A stretch of 64,000 bases of DNA from Chryseobacterium gotjawalense (GTDB taxonomy: Bacteria; Bacteroidota; Bacteroidia; Flavobacteriales; Weeksellaceae). How positions within the stretch are numbered: the first letter of the stretch is position 1; the number at the start of each line of letters is the position of its first letter. The position numbers were made by a program, and so were the translations under genes. The stretch lies in NCBI RefSeq assembly GCF_030012525.1, contig NZ_CP124855.1:868001-932000 (forward strand). Reading direction: 5' to 3'. Of the stretch, positions 19,038 through 28,085 are shown piece by piece. Below the pieces are notes generated by a model, which saw only the letters and a list, made by a program, of their open reading frames with translations, was not told the DNA's origin and made no database searches.

Positions 19038-19937
19038 TTAAGAATAATAAAGATCATCAACATTCGATCTCAAGAAACGCCATGTTGCAAAAATGGTACT
19101 GAAAACGGTGATGAAAACGCCCAGTAAGAAAATGCCGATAACCAGAATAATCAACTGATTATTGTCCTGCGCGAAAGGTGTCCCGATTTGGGTAATGAAA
19201 TAATACCACGCTCCAAACAAAACAGCTAAACCGATTAAAGCGCCGATCACGCCAAGAATAATTGCTTCCTTAATAAACGGTTTTAAAATAAAACGGCGTT
19301 TGGCTCCCACCAACTGCATCGTTTTGATAATAAATCGCTTCGAGAAAATTTTCAAACGGATTGAGTTGTTAATCAGGACAATTGCCAGGATTAAAAACAA
19401 GACTGAAAATCCTAAAATCCATTTCAAAATATTATTCAGGTTGTTATAAACTTCCACCATCAAAGTACTGTTATTCTTCACATCGATAATCCCGGGTGTG
19501 GATTTGATTTCCTTAATCGCTTCATCGATTTTTGCAGGATCTACAAATTCCGGTTTCAAAGCAACTTCGATTGAAGACGGAAAGATATTTTCATCGAACA
19601 AAGCGCTGCTTTCAATCCCCATACTTTTCTTTGCTTCTTCTGCAGCCATTTCTCTTGAAATGTAAGTTGCCCGTTTTACCGGTGCCAACACTTGAATCTT
19701 TTTAAAGGTTTCTGCTTCTAATTTCGCAATTTTCACAGAGTCTTTTGCATCGTAATTTTCGTCAAAATAGGCATTCACTACCAATTGCTCCTTGATATAA
19801 TCTGAGTATTTTTGAGCATTAATAAGGATCAACCCCATCAATCCTAATAAAAATAGCACCAGTGCAATACTAATCACTACGGTGATATTGCTGGAGCGAA
19901 GTCGCTTTTTGTTAAAATCTTCAACTGTCTTAGCCAT
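19038..19937 (-). CDS. ftsX: Cell division ABC permease FtsX
   Basis: This 299-residue protein has four transmembrane helices and a periplasmic FtsX extracellular domain (about 50-160, NAYFDENYDAKDSVKIAKLE). The cytoplasmic loop IKTMQLVGAKRRFILKPFIKE is the FtsX signature. With FtsE it transmits signals to peptidoglycan hydrolases at the septum. No ftsE lies next to it, as is usual in this phylum. Confidence 0.93.
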   Translation of the reverse strand: MAKTVEDFNKKRLRSSNITVVISIALVLFLLGLMGLILINAQKYSDYIKEQLVVNAYFDENYDAKDSVKIAKLEAETFKKIQVLAPVKRATYISREMAAEEAKKSMGIESSALFDENIFPSSIEVALKPEFVDPAKIDEAIKEIKSTPGIIDVKNNSTLMVEVYNNLNNILKWILGFSVLFLILAIVLINNSIRLKIFSKRFIIKTMQLVGAKRRFILKPFIKEAIILGVIGALIGLAVLFGAWYYFITQIGTPFAQDNNQLIILVIGIFLLGVFITVFSTIFATWRFLRSNVDDLYYS

Positions 19938-20092
19938 TAAATAAAAAATTTCTGCTAAAATAGAAAAAAACTTCCGTAATTTGCGGACAAACGCAGAAAA
20001 TCGCTGTTAAAAAAAACATAAAAGAAATGAAGAGCAACCTTTAAAAATGGGTTTTCAGCCTTCATTTTTAACAAATAAAATTAAATTTCTGA

Positions 20093-20863
20093 ATGAGCGT
20101 AAGAGCCAAAAAACATCTTGGTCAACATTTTTTGACGGATGAAAATATTGCCAAAAATATTGTAGACGGACTGAGTTATGAAAACAAAAATCAGGTCCTG
20201 GAAATCGGTCCCGGAATGGGCGTGCTCACCAAATATCTTCTGGAGAAAGATGCCGAGATTTTCGTAGCAGAAATTGATACCGAATCGATCGCCTATTTAA
20301 AAAGTCATTATCCGAAATTAGAAGAACAGCATTTCATGGGTGACTTTCTGAAATTAAATCTTGCGGAATCGTTTGAGGGTCAAGTCTCTGTGATTGGAAA
20401 TTTCCCTTATAATATTTCTTCGCAGATCTTATTTAAAATTATTGATTATTACGACCGTGTCCCGGAAATGGTTGGCATGTTTCAGAAGGAAGTTGCGGAA
20501 AGAACGGCGGCGGTTCCGAGGACGAAAGACTACGGAATTCTGTCGGTTTTAGTTCAGGCGTTATATGATGTCAAGTATCTGTTCACCGTTCATGAAAACG
20601 TGTTTAATCCGCCTCCAAAAGTAAAATCCGGTGTTATTCGTTTAACCCGAAATCCGAAACCAGGTTTGGCGGGGAATGAAGTTCTGTTTAAAAAAATTGT
20701 AAAGGCAGGTTTTGGTCAGCGCCGGAAAAAATTATCGAATTCGCTAAAAGCTTTGGATATTCCTGAAGAATTGAAAACCCATGAATTTATGGATAAAAGG
20801 GCGGAGGAATTATCGGTCGCAGATTTTATAGCATTTACGCAGCTTTGGAAAGAGCATTCTTAA
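20093..20863 (+). CDS. rsmA: 16S rRNA dimethyladenosine transferase RsmA (KsgA)
   Basis: The protein has 256 residues. It begins with KKHLGQHFLTDENIAKNIV, has SAM motif I LEIGPGMGVLT and the catalytic motif NFPYNISSQIL, and a C-terminal helical domain with FGQRRKKLSNSLK. It dimethylates A1518 and A1519 of 16S rRNA during 30S maturation. It is monocistronic and followed by a strong terminator. Confidence 0.97.
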   Translation: MSVRAKKHLGQHFLTDENIAKNIVDGLSYENKNQVLEIGPGMGVLTKYLLEKDAEIFVAEIDTESIAYLKSHYPKLEEQHFMGDFLKLNLAESFEGQVSVIGNFPYNISSQILFKIIDYYDRVPEMVGMFQKEVAERTAAVPRTKDYGILSVLVQALYDVKYLFTVHENVFNPPPKVKSGVIRLTRNPKPGLAGNEVLFKKIVKAGFGQRRKKLSNSLKALDIPEELKTHEFMDKRAEELSVADFIAFTQLWKEHS

Positions 20864-20874
20864 AAAAACAAATA

Positions 20875-20907
20875 AAACCATTTCAGCTTTGAAATGGTTT
20901 TTTTTTC
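20875..20907 (+). terminator. Rho-independent terminator of rsmA
   Basis: An 11-bp stem AAACCATTTCA/TGAAATGGTTT with a 4-nt loop is followed by eight or more T. Confidence 0.9.
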
Positions 20908-21028
20908 GTTTGAAACATTTTTTTTTAAACCAGAAAGTCACAAAATTTTTATATTTTTAAAATATTTAAAAGTATAAAAAAAGATAAAGTCGAAAGCTGC
21001 TAACTACCCTCACAAGGTTTTTCGAAAG

Positions 21029-21580
21029 TTAGTTTTCCGGATGAAGATTCGCATTTTCTTCTTCAGTTTTTAAATCTTCCAATCGCTTCTGAAGATTGGC
21101 AATTACTTCTCTCATTGCTTTGATATCACTTTTATTAGAAGAAACATTGCTTTTTAACATTACATTTCTGGCGCGCTCGTTATGATCTTCATCATCATCG
21201 TCTTCAGCAATATCTTCGATGTCTTCCTGAATATCATCAATGTCTTCACTAATTTCTTCAATATCTTCCTGGATATCCTCAATATCTTCCTGAATTTCGT
21301 TTACGTCTTCTTTCAAATCTTCGATATGTTCATTGCTTCTGTTTACCGACATCTGAATGAAAATGGCCAGATAAATCGCTTCCAACGAAAGTACCGTTGT
21401 AAGCACCAAAAGCATCTTATCAAATTCAACAATACCAAAAATCGGAAGTAAAAACGCAGATATAAATATAATTGAATGTACAATTAACGAAGGAATAGAA
21501 CCAATCCACCACATCACACCATCGGTAACACGAACTAGAAATTCGATTTTTTCTTTGGTTTTTTCTTCTCTGTTTTTCAT
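21029..21580 (-). CDS. DUF1003-like membrane protein with acidic heptad-repeat coiled coil
   Basis: This 183-residue protein has two transmembrane helices (about 31-50 and 56-77). They end in ILE-rich AIFIQMSVNRSNE, which resembles the DUF1003 pattern. A striking acidic region (about 85-131) built of heptads of the form EDI(E/D)(D/E)I(Q/S/A) runs into a poly-Asp tail, then a basic-acidic coiled segment. The DNA shows the matching 21-bp periodicity. The cytosolic coiled coil probably oligomerises. The function is unknown, and the repeats could expand or contract by slippage. Confidence 0.7.
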   Translation of the reverse strand: MKNREEKTKEKIEFLVRVTDGVMWWIGSIPSLIVHSIIFISAFLLPIFGIVEFDKMLLVLTTVLSLEAIYLAIFIQMSVNRSNEHIEDLKEDVNEIQEDIEDIQEDIEEISEDIDDIQEDIEDIAEDDDDEDHNERARNVMLKSNVSSNKSDIKAMREVIANLQKRLEDLKTEEENANLHPEN

Positions 21581-21804
21581 TTTTTATTTTTCCTCAATTT
21601 ATTAGGTAACTGTTTCAGCTTTTTAAACCACAAATTCACGACTTTTCCCCTTTATAATTCATTTAATTTTATTTCACCAATAAAAATCCAAAGGATTTAT
21701 TTACAACAAATTCGTGAAATCGTGGCAAAAAAAATTATATTATTTTCAAATCCAAGAGATTAGACATTCACAATTTACTTTTATTACTTTTTGGTTTATA
21801 AGTC

Positions 21805-22593
21805 CTAAAACTCTTTATCAATTCCTAAACCAAAAAGTGCGAAATCATACTTCGCGGGGTCTTTATCATCGAATTTCCTTAAAACCAAATCCATTTCTTC
21901 CACCGTTTTCCAGTCGTTTTGTTTTCTTTGAATCAGATTGAGTTTGCGGGAAATATTTCCGGTGTGCACATCCAACGGAATGGATAAATTTTTCTGATCA
22001 ATATTTTTCCAAATTCCAAAATCCACACCTTTCCGGTCTTTGCGAACCATCCAGCGCAGAAACATGATTAAGCGTTTTGCAGCGGAATTTTTGTAAGTCG
22101 AACTTACGTGCTTTGTACTTCGGTGAATTTGATTTTCTTTAAAAAATTCTGCTCTGAAGCGGTGGAGACTGTGGTAAAAATTGGTTTCATCTTCTTTCAC
22201 TAAAAAGAGGTTTTCCAGCGATTCATTTTCTTTATAAAGTCTGCTTAAATTTCGGATGAACTCATTGAGATCTTCTTTGTTAAAAGTACGGTGAACAGAA
22301 TGATGATGAAACAAATCCATATCTTTTTCCTGAAAATTCAGCACGAAATCATAAGGCGAGTTTCCCATCCACGACAATATTTTCTCTGCATCATTAATGA
22401 TTGACTTTCGGGTTCCCCAGGAAATCGTTGCAGTTAAAAATCCAGCAATCTCTATATCCTGCTTTAAAGAAAACCGGTGTGGAATCTGAATGGGATCATT
22501 TTCGATAAAATCGGTATGGTTATACAAATCAGCTTTTTCATCGAGGAAATCTTTTAGAAATTCAGGTTCAGGAAATGGGTTTGGACTGTTCAC
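21805..22593 (-). CDS. TIGR02757 family protein (DUF2400)
   Basis: This 262-residue cytosolic protein matches the TIGR02757/DUF2400 family, conserved across Bacteroidetes and some other bacteria. Its marks are DPIQIPHRFSLKQDIEIAGF, KRLIMFLRWMVRKDRKGVDF and the segment IPLDVHTGNISRKL. The second part recalls HhH-type DNA glycosylase folds, so a nucleic-acid-related role is suspected but not shown. It lies 8 bp after rnz on the same strand and is probably co-transcribed. Confidence 0.88.
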   Translation of the reverse strand: MNSPNPFPEPEFLKDFLDEKADLYNHTDFIENDPIQIPHRFSLKQDIEIAGFLTATISWGTRKSIINDAEKILSWMGNSPYDFVLNFQEKDMDLFHHHSVHRTFNKEDLNEFIRNLSRLYKENESLENLFLVKEDETNFYHSLHRFRAEFFKENQIHRSTKHVSSTYKNSAAKRLIMFLRWMVRKDRKGVDFGIWKNIDQKNLSIPLDVHTGNISRKLNLIQRKQNDWKTVEEMDLVLRKFDDKDPAKYDFALFGLGIDKEF

Positions 22594-22601
22594 TTTTCCT
22601 G

Positions 22602-23519
22602 TTATTTAATTTCTACCGGAACTAAGGCTTTGGGTAAATCGGTGTTGGGAAACACTTCGCGCGCTTCATTCAGGAAAACATTCAGATCATTATAGCGGTT
22701 AGAGAAATGTCCAATAATCAGTTGGCCAACGTTTGCTTTTCTGGCAATTCTTGCGGCTTCCAAAGCGGTGGTATGTCCGGTGTAATCAGCCATTTCTTTT
22801 AAATCATGTAAAAAAGTTGCTTCATGATACAACAGATCCACTCCGTTAATCAGCGGTAAAATAGATTCGGTATATCTGGTGTCACTGCAAAAAGCGTAAG
22901 AAACCGATTTCGTTGGATCTTTGGTTAATAGCTCATTTTTCAAAACATAGCCGTCACTTAGCACGAAATCTTTTCCGTTTTTTATATTCTGGTAATCGCA
23001 GGTTTCTATTTCCGGATATTTCGAAACTTCCTGCATGTTGAGATGCCTTTCTTTGGGTTTTTCGCGGAACAAATAGCCGTTGCAGTAAATGCGGTGGTCT
23101 AAGGGAATGGTAAAAACTTCCAATTTATGATCTTCATATATTTTCTCTGATTTTTTACTTTGCAGCTCGTGGTAAACGACTTCAAACCCTTTGTGTGTTT
23201 CTGTTAATCTGAATATGGTTTCCAGCATTTCTTTAATTCCTTTCGGACCGTACACATGCAGAGGGCTTTCGCGGCCTAATAACCGGAAAGAGGCAATTAA
23301 TCCAGGCAAACCGAAACAGTGATCGCCATGTAGATGCGAAATAAAGATATGATTGATTTTTGAAAACCGTGCTTTTGCTTTTCTTAACTGAACCTGGGTT
23401 CCTTCGCCGCAATCAATGAGGAAACACCGCTCATCCATTTCCAGGAATTGTGCTGTAGGAGACGAATTCACCGTTGGAATTGCTGAGTTGAAGCCGAGAA
23501 TAGTTAAGTGTGCGCTCAA
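22602..23519 (-). CDS. rnz: Ribonuclease Z
   Basis: This 305-residue metallo-beta-lactamase-fold nuclease has zinc motif SHLHGDHCFGLPG (H62, H64, D66, H67), the exosite region, and distal ligands in FCSDTRYTE, LYHEATF and GHTTALEAA with GHFSNRY. It trims the 3' ends of pre-tRNAs lacking an encoded CCA; the tRNA-Arg in this window also lacks CCA. Confidence 0.96.
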   Translation of the reverse strand: MSAHLTILGFNSAIPTVNSSPTAQFLEMDERCFLIDCGEGTQVQLRKAKARFSKINHIFISHLHGDHCFGLPGLIASFRLLGRESPLHVYGPKGIKEMLETIFRLTETHKGFEVVYHELQSKKSEKIYEDHKLEVFTIPLDHRIYCNGYLFREKPKERHLNMQEVSKYPEIETCDYQNIKNGKDFVLSDGYVLKNELLTKDPTKSVSYAFCSDTRYTESILPLINGVDLLYHEATFLHDLKEMADYTGHTTALEAARIARKANVGQLIIGHFSNRYNDLNVFLNEAREVFPNTDLPKALVPVEIK

Positions 23520-23613
23520 AAGTGTTGGATGTTTGGTGTTGGATGCTGAGTTGCTGGAAGTTTAAATTTAAACAAATTTACTAATTATTTGGGGGATTTT
23601 GAAAAGAAAAACG

Positions 23614-23715
23614 GGTCTTGATTCTAGCCCCGATTGCAGCGGCATCCTTTTTTGAGGAGGAACGACGAAAAAAAGATACAGCGGAAAGCGGGACGGGTTT
23701 TGTAAAAAAGCGAAA
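23614..23715. repeat. REP-like palindromic element downstream of ccsBA
   Basis: The left arm has TAGCCCCGATTGCAGCGG then CATCCTTTTTT; the right arm has AAAAAAAGATACAGCGG then AAAGCGGGACG. The centre is GAGGAGGAACGACG. The design matches the GC-rich ends plus A/T arms of the element at 17696-17790. I recall similar 'AGCCCCGAT...AGCGGGAC' elements as common in flavobacterial intergenic regions; that comparison is from memory. Confidence 0.6.
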
Positions 23716-23728
23716 ATCTTGTTGCTCC

Positions 23729-23763
23729 TAAAAAAGAAATCCCGAAAACAAGTTCCGGGATTT
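23729..23763 (-). terminator. Rho-independent terminator of ccsBA
   Basis: On the minus strand an 8-bp stem AAATCCCG/CGGGATTT with an 11-nt loop is followed by CTTTTTT. Confidence 0.8.
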
Positions 23764-23776
23764 AAAAATTTTATAA

Positions 23777-26700
23777 TTATTTCGTATTTAATTTTTTGAA
23801 TCTTATATAAGAAACGATGGCCAAAGTGAACATGAAAGCGATTCCGATATACACCCAAATTGGCACCGGCACAGGATCTCCCGCTGCGTAAGAATGCAAT
23901 CCACTTAGGTAGTAGTTTACACCGAAATAAGTCATTACAATGGTGCTGATTGCGAATAAAGCTGCCACGTGGAAAGCCCATCTGCCCCGTAATCCCGGAA
24001 CTAATCTCATGTGTAATACGAAGGCGTAAATCATCACGGAAATGAAGGCCCAGGTTTCTTTTGGATCCCAGCTCCAGTATCTTCCCCACGATTCGTTTGC
24101 CCAGATTCCACCAAGGAAAGTTCCTACGGTTAACGCGTATAATCCTATGGTTAAAGACATTTCTGAAACGATCGTTAATTCTTTGATCGTGGTATCATGG
24201 TGAATTTTATAGATCTTTTTGTTGGAGAAAATATAGAAAAACAACGTAATAATCGCAATAACCATGGAGAGTCCGAAGAATCCGTAACTCGCTGTGATAA
24301 TCGCCACGTGGATAATCAACCAATAAGATTTCAATACCGGAACAAGCGGTGTAATCTGCGGATCCAGTGCTGAACCACCGTGTGCAAATCCCATCATTAT
24401 TACTGCTACCATAAATCCGGCTGCAGGAATTAGTGCGTTTGAGTTTCGGTACAATAATAATCCGGCGGAAATCCCAACCCAGGAGATGAAGATAATCGCT
24501 TCATAACCGTTACTCCATGGTGCGTGACCTGAAATATACCATCTTCCGATTAAACCTAAGAATTGCAGGAAATAACCAACCAGGCCAACAAGAATCAACC
24601 CTTTGATTATTTTATTTAAAATCTTATTCGGTTTGAATAATTCGATGAATCCTAACAATAATAATAAACCACCGATGACCGAATAGAACATCAATAAGTA
24701 AAAGTTGATGTTTGCTTTGTTCATCAATACTTCTAAATTTACTTTTGATTCATTCGGAACTACGTTTTTTCCCCAGGTTTTTTGGTATTGCTCTAATTTC
24801 GCCAATTCGGCGTCTGCTTTGCTCCAGTCTCCGGATTTTTGCGCGGCTAAAACTTCTGAGAAATAAGGTCCCATCACTTCCTGTGAAGCGGTATCGGGTT
24901 CGAAGTTTTGGTCTAGCCAGGAATGCCAGGTATTATTCGGATCATTCTTCACAGGGACAATTCTCATAAACTGTCCGCTGAAAAATTCATTAAATGCCTG
25001 AACACGGTCATTTACTTTAATTACTTCTTTATCGTAATTGGTCTGTTCTGCCGGTTTTTTTCTAAAAGCTTCCTGATAATCCTGTTCTAAAACATAGTGA
25101 AGAGCGCCAGTTTCGTCAGCAGGGAAAAGCGACATCAACGTGGTATAACCTTCGTCGTTGGCTTTTGTTTTATTCTTCAATTCGTCGCCACCTTTTTCAC
25201 CCACTTTAATTAAAGGAACCATGGTCCAACTTGCAGTATCGGTATTGATGGACAAAAACCACTGATCTGCACTTATGTGTTTTCCATCAGTTCCGCGGAA
25301 AGCGTCTTTTTTATATAATTTCCTTAGAACATCCAAAGCCTGCGTGTTCATGGGAACAATACGGCCTTCGTAGTTTTGAACCAATAAATAACCGAATTTT
25401 TCTGCGTGCTCTTTTGAAATTGTATTTTTGGCAATAATCTCGTCAGCAGTAATGGGCTTTGGAGATTTTAGCATTTTTGCATTCTGCTGTTTCCGGGGAG
25501 CCGGCTCTGCTGTTAACACATCTGCTGCGCCGTGGCCATGACCATCATCTGCAGAATGAACATGTTCGCCAGAACCATCGGTATTACCATGCGTTTCAAT
25601 TTTCTGGGCATTAAAGTTTAATGTCAGTAAAATTAATAACAGCGTGGCTGCTTTCTTTTTGCTTACGTTTTTCAACATTTGATTCAGTTTCCAGAAATGG
25701 GTTCCTTTCCAGAAGAAAATCACAAACATTCCACCAAACAGGAAGAAATAACCGATGTAGGTAATTAAAGTTCCCCAGAAATCATGATTTACAGAAAGAA
25801 CCGTTCCTTTTCTGTCCGGATCAAAACTCGCCTGGAAAAAGCGGTAACCGCCATGATTTAAAACGTGATTCATATAAATTTTATAAGGCGTCTGTTTGCC
25901 GTTGTCAATAATCTGTACATGGCTTTCATAAGCACTTGGCGACGAACTGCCCGGATAAGTTTCCATGACGAATTTTTCAAGTTTTAAAGAAAAAGGCGTG
26001 GTATATACTTTCGGTCCGAACCCAAGAATAATATTCATACCATCCAGAGAGATTTGTTTAAAGGCATTTGGATTTCCTTTTTCAACCGGAAGATCAACGA
26101 TCACTTTTGATTTTGGTCCCTGAACTTCGACTTTTAAATTATCAGAAACATCTTTATCTTTTTTACGGTCCCCTTCATAAGCAACCAGTTTTCCTTTCAT
26201 CAAACCTTCAGGAACAACCAATTTCAAATCATTGATGGAATATAAACTTCTTAAGATCAAAGGTTCATATTCATCTTTTTTTGTCGTCCCTTTTGCCTGG
26301 GTTGCCATGGTCATATATTCCGATTCCACGGGTGTTTTGATGAGCAACGTCCCATTGGTATTGTTAAATTCCACCGCGCCATCGATCGCTCTGTTGAATG
26401 AAACCAAAGTTCCGTTCACCAGTTTAGAATCTCCGGGTTTGATGTAGATATTTTCACGTCCAGATTGTCCTGTAGAAACCAAATGCAGATATTCTGTTCC
26501 TGCCGGATCAACAACCAGACTGTCTTTTTTTCGCTGAATAAAATCAAGCGCTTTTACCGAAACCTTTTTCCCGTGATAGTCATAACTTGCTTTAAGATTT
26601 TTGTGAAGTGGCGACATCAGATAAGGAACATCCTGATAATTCAAAATATCACCTTTTTCTTCGATTTGAATTTTAAAGAAATTTTTGTCGGTAATAATTT

Positions 26701-27040
26701 CGTTAGACGTTTCGCCTTCGCGGATGTGCATAATTCCTTCAAAACTGATATATCGGGTGACTGCACCACCGAGGAATATTAAAATAAATGACAAGTGAAA
26801 AACCAAAACCGGCCATTTTTCTCTGCGCCAAAGTCGGTATCGTGAAATATTTCCTACGAAGTTTAACATGAGTAAAAGCATCACGAGCTCAAACCATTTT
26901 GCTTCGTAAATCAGTGCTTTTGCGGTAGGAGTTCCGTAATCATTTTCCAGAAAAGTAGCATAACCCATTGAAGCGGCGTACACTAACAACAAAACCGCCA
27001 TGGTTCTGGTCGAAATAAGAATGTTTTGAATTTTTTTCAT
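23777..27040 (-). CDS. ccsBA: Fused cytochrome c maturation protein CcsB(ResB)-CcsA
   Basis: This 1087-residue system II cytochrome c synthetase has ResB-like helices near 10-100, a large periplasmic domain (about 100-410) ending in MNHVLNHGGYRFFQASFDPD, and a fourth ResB helix (about 425-445). A linker from 470 to 770 starts with a hydrophobic segment and a His-rich patch (H484, H493, H495, H501, H503). The CcsA part (about 775-1087) carries the haem-handling WWD motif WANESWGRYWSWD at 980-992. It exports haem and ligates it to CxxCH apocytochromes. The fused form is usual in Bacteroidetes; the long inserted linker is notable. A -7 box lies 84 bp upstream. Confidence 0.95.
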   Translation of the reverse strand: MKKIQNILISTRTMAVLLLVYAASMGYATFLENDYGTPTAKALIYEAKWFELVMLLLMLNFVGNISRYRLWRREKWPVLVFHLSFILIFLGGAVTRYISFEGIMHIREGETSNEIITDKNFFKIQIEEKGDILNYQDVPYLMSPLHKNLKASYDYHGKKVSVKALDFIQRKKDSLVVDPAGTEYLHLVSTGQSGRENIYIKPGDSKLVNGTLVSFNRAIDGAVEFNNTNGTLLIKTPVESEYMTMATQAKGTTKKDEYEPLILRSLYSINDLKLVVPEGLMKGKLVAYEGDRKKDKDVSDNLKVEVQGPKSKVIVDLPVEKGNPNAFKQISLDGMNIILGFGPKVYTTPFSLKLEKFVMETYPGSSSPSAYESHVQIIDNGKQTPYKIYMNHVLNHGGYRFFQASFDPDRKGTVLSVNHDFWGTLITYIGYFFLFGGMFVIFFWKGTHFWKLNQMLKNVSKKKAATLLLILLTLNFNAQKIETHGNTDGSGEHVHSADDGHGHGAADVLTAEPAPRKQQNAKMLKSPKPITADEIIAKNTISKEHAEKFGYLLVQNYEGRIVPMNTQALDVLRKLYKKDAFRGTDGKHISADQWFLSINTDTASWTMVPLIKVGEKGGDELKNKTKANDEGYTTLMSLFPADETGALHYVLEQDYQEAFRKKPAEQTNYDKEVIKVNDRVQAFNEFFSGQFMRIVPVKNDPNNTWHSWLDQNFEPDTASQEVMGPYFSEVLAAQKSGDWSKADAELAKLEQYQKTWGKNVVPNESKVNLEVLMNKANINFYLLMFYSVIGGLLLLLGFIELFKPNKILNKIIKGLILVGLVGYFLQFLGLIGRWYISGHAPWSNGYEAIIFISWVGISAGLLLYRNSNALIPAAGFMVAVIMMGFAHGGSALDPQITPLVPVLKSYWLIIHVAIITASYGFFGLSMVIAIITLFFYIFSNKKIYKIHHDTTIKELTIVSEMSLTIGLYALTVGTFLGGIWANESWGRYWSWDPKETWAFISVMIYAFVLHMRLVPGLRGRWAFHVAALFAISTIVMTYFGVNYYLSGLHSYAAGDPVPVPIWVYIGIAFMFTLAIVSYIRFKKLNTK

Positions 27041-27123
27041 GAGAATCTAAAACTTTACTTTTAACTGAAAAAAAGTTTATTCTTGATTTCAGGTATTTTA
27101 ATTTAGAATAAATTGAACGCTTG

Positions 27124-27131
27124 CAAAAATA
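27124..27131 (-). promoter_or_regulatory. -7 box for ccsBA
   Basis: TATTTTTG on the minus strand matches TAnnTTTG, 84 bp upstream of the ATG. No well-spaced -33 element is evident. Confidence 0.35.
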
Positions 27132-27282
27132 CAATCTATATATTGAATGAGCGAATTTGCAGGATGATTTTTATTAGGTTCAGGAAAACGAAAAATGAGT
27201 TAAAAAAGAGCGTTTTAAAAAGATGAATTTGAATATAAAAGTGTTTCATTTTATTTTCAGAGAAGCGAAACTTTCATCCTGT

Positions 27283-27933
27283 TTAATGGTTGGTATCGTT
27301 CAACATCGGTACAAATTTATAAGCACCAAATTCTTCCCGTTCGAATTCTCTTTCTGATCTTTTGGTAAACCGTGTCAGGATTTGCTCATCGGTTTTTCCC
27401 AGAGGGATGACCATTTTCCCGCCCACTTTTAACTGATGAAGTAATTCTGTGGGTAAAATTTCGGCGCCGCAAGTGACCAATATTTTATCAAAAGGAGCAA
27501 AAGTTGGAAGTCCCAGAAAACCATCACCAAAACTTTGAAATTTCGGACGGAGATGCAGTTCTCTAAATTTTTTCTGCGAAAAATCATGCAGATCCTTTTG
27601 TCTTTCAATGGTGTAAACCCAAGCATTCATCGTTATTAAAACCGCCGTTTGATAACCACATCCTGTACCGATTTCCAGCACTTTATCCTTTTCTTCAATC
27701 TCCAGAAGAGCGGTTTGCTCAGCAACGGTTGATGGATGCGAAATAGTTTGTTTTGCTAAAATCGGAAAAGCCCGGTCTTCATAAGCATAATCTTCAAAAA
27801 CACTTTCTAAAAAAAGATGGCGCGGAACTTTGTTAATTGCTGCCAAAACATTCTCATCGGTGATATCCATTTTTTGCCTCAGATAATCCACCAAAATTTT
27901 CCTTTTTCCTTTATGTACGTACGAATCCTGCAT
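27283..27933 (-). CDS. pcm: Protein-L-isoaspartate O-methyltransferase
   Basis: The protein has 216 residues. The family's N-terminal helices (VDYLRQKMDITDENVLAAIN, VPRHLF) precede the SAM motif LEIGTGCGYQTAVL and the post-motif GDGFLGLPTFAPFDKILVT. It repairs isoaspartyl residues in damaged proteins. It is monocistronic and divergent from the oxidoreductase gene; the intergenic gap holds AT-rich simple repeats. Confidence 0.95.
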   Translation of the reverse strand: MQDSYVHKGKRKILVDYLRQKMDITDENVLAAINKVPRHLFLESVFEDYAYEDRAFPILAKQTISHPSTVAEQTALLEIEEKDKVLEIGTGCGYQTAVLITMNAWVYTIERQKDLHDFSQKKFRELHLRPKFQSFGDGFLGLPTFAPFDKILVTCGAEILPTELLHQLKVGGKMVIPLGKTDEQILTRFTKRSEREFEREEFGAYKFVPMLNDTNH

Positions 27934-27959
27934 GTCACAAAAATAGGAATTAGATTTGA

Positions 27960-28055
27960 GATTTTAAGACTTAAGATTTGAGACTTTTAAAATTCAGATT
28001 ATATGGTCTTTTATCTATTATCTATTCGTCTATAATCTCTTCGTCTCTTGTCTAA
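27960..28055. repeat. Low-complexity intergenic repeat (ATCTATTATCTATTC / GTCTCTTGTCT type)
   Basis: Short degenerate units (TTTTATCTATTATCTATTCG, TCTATAATCTCTTCGTCTCT) occupy this gap. The reverse complement reappears at 49480-49548 as AATAGATAATAGATGAGAGA. They are intergenic simple repeats without coding capacity. Confidence 0.5.
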
Positions 28056-28061
28056 AATTAT

Positions 28062-28069
28062 TATCTTTG
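28062..28069 (+). promoter_or_regulatory. -7 box for the Gfo/Idh/MocA gene
   Basis: TATCTTTG matches TAnnTTTG and lies 16 bp upstream of the ATG; a TTG upstream is too close to serve as a standard -33. Confidence 0.35.
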
Positions 28070-28085
28070 AAAAAATTAATTTTCT

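Noticed and set aside
23568..24089. 173-codon minus-strand ORF overlapping the end of ccsBA
   Set aside because: It lies in another frame of the conserved CcsA region and the REP-like element, and its composition does not resemble a protein family.
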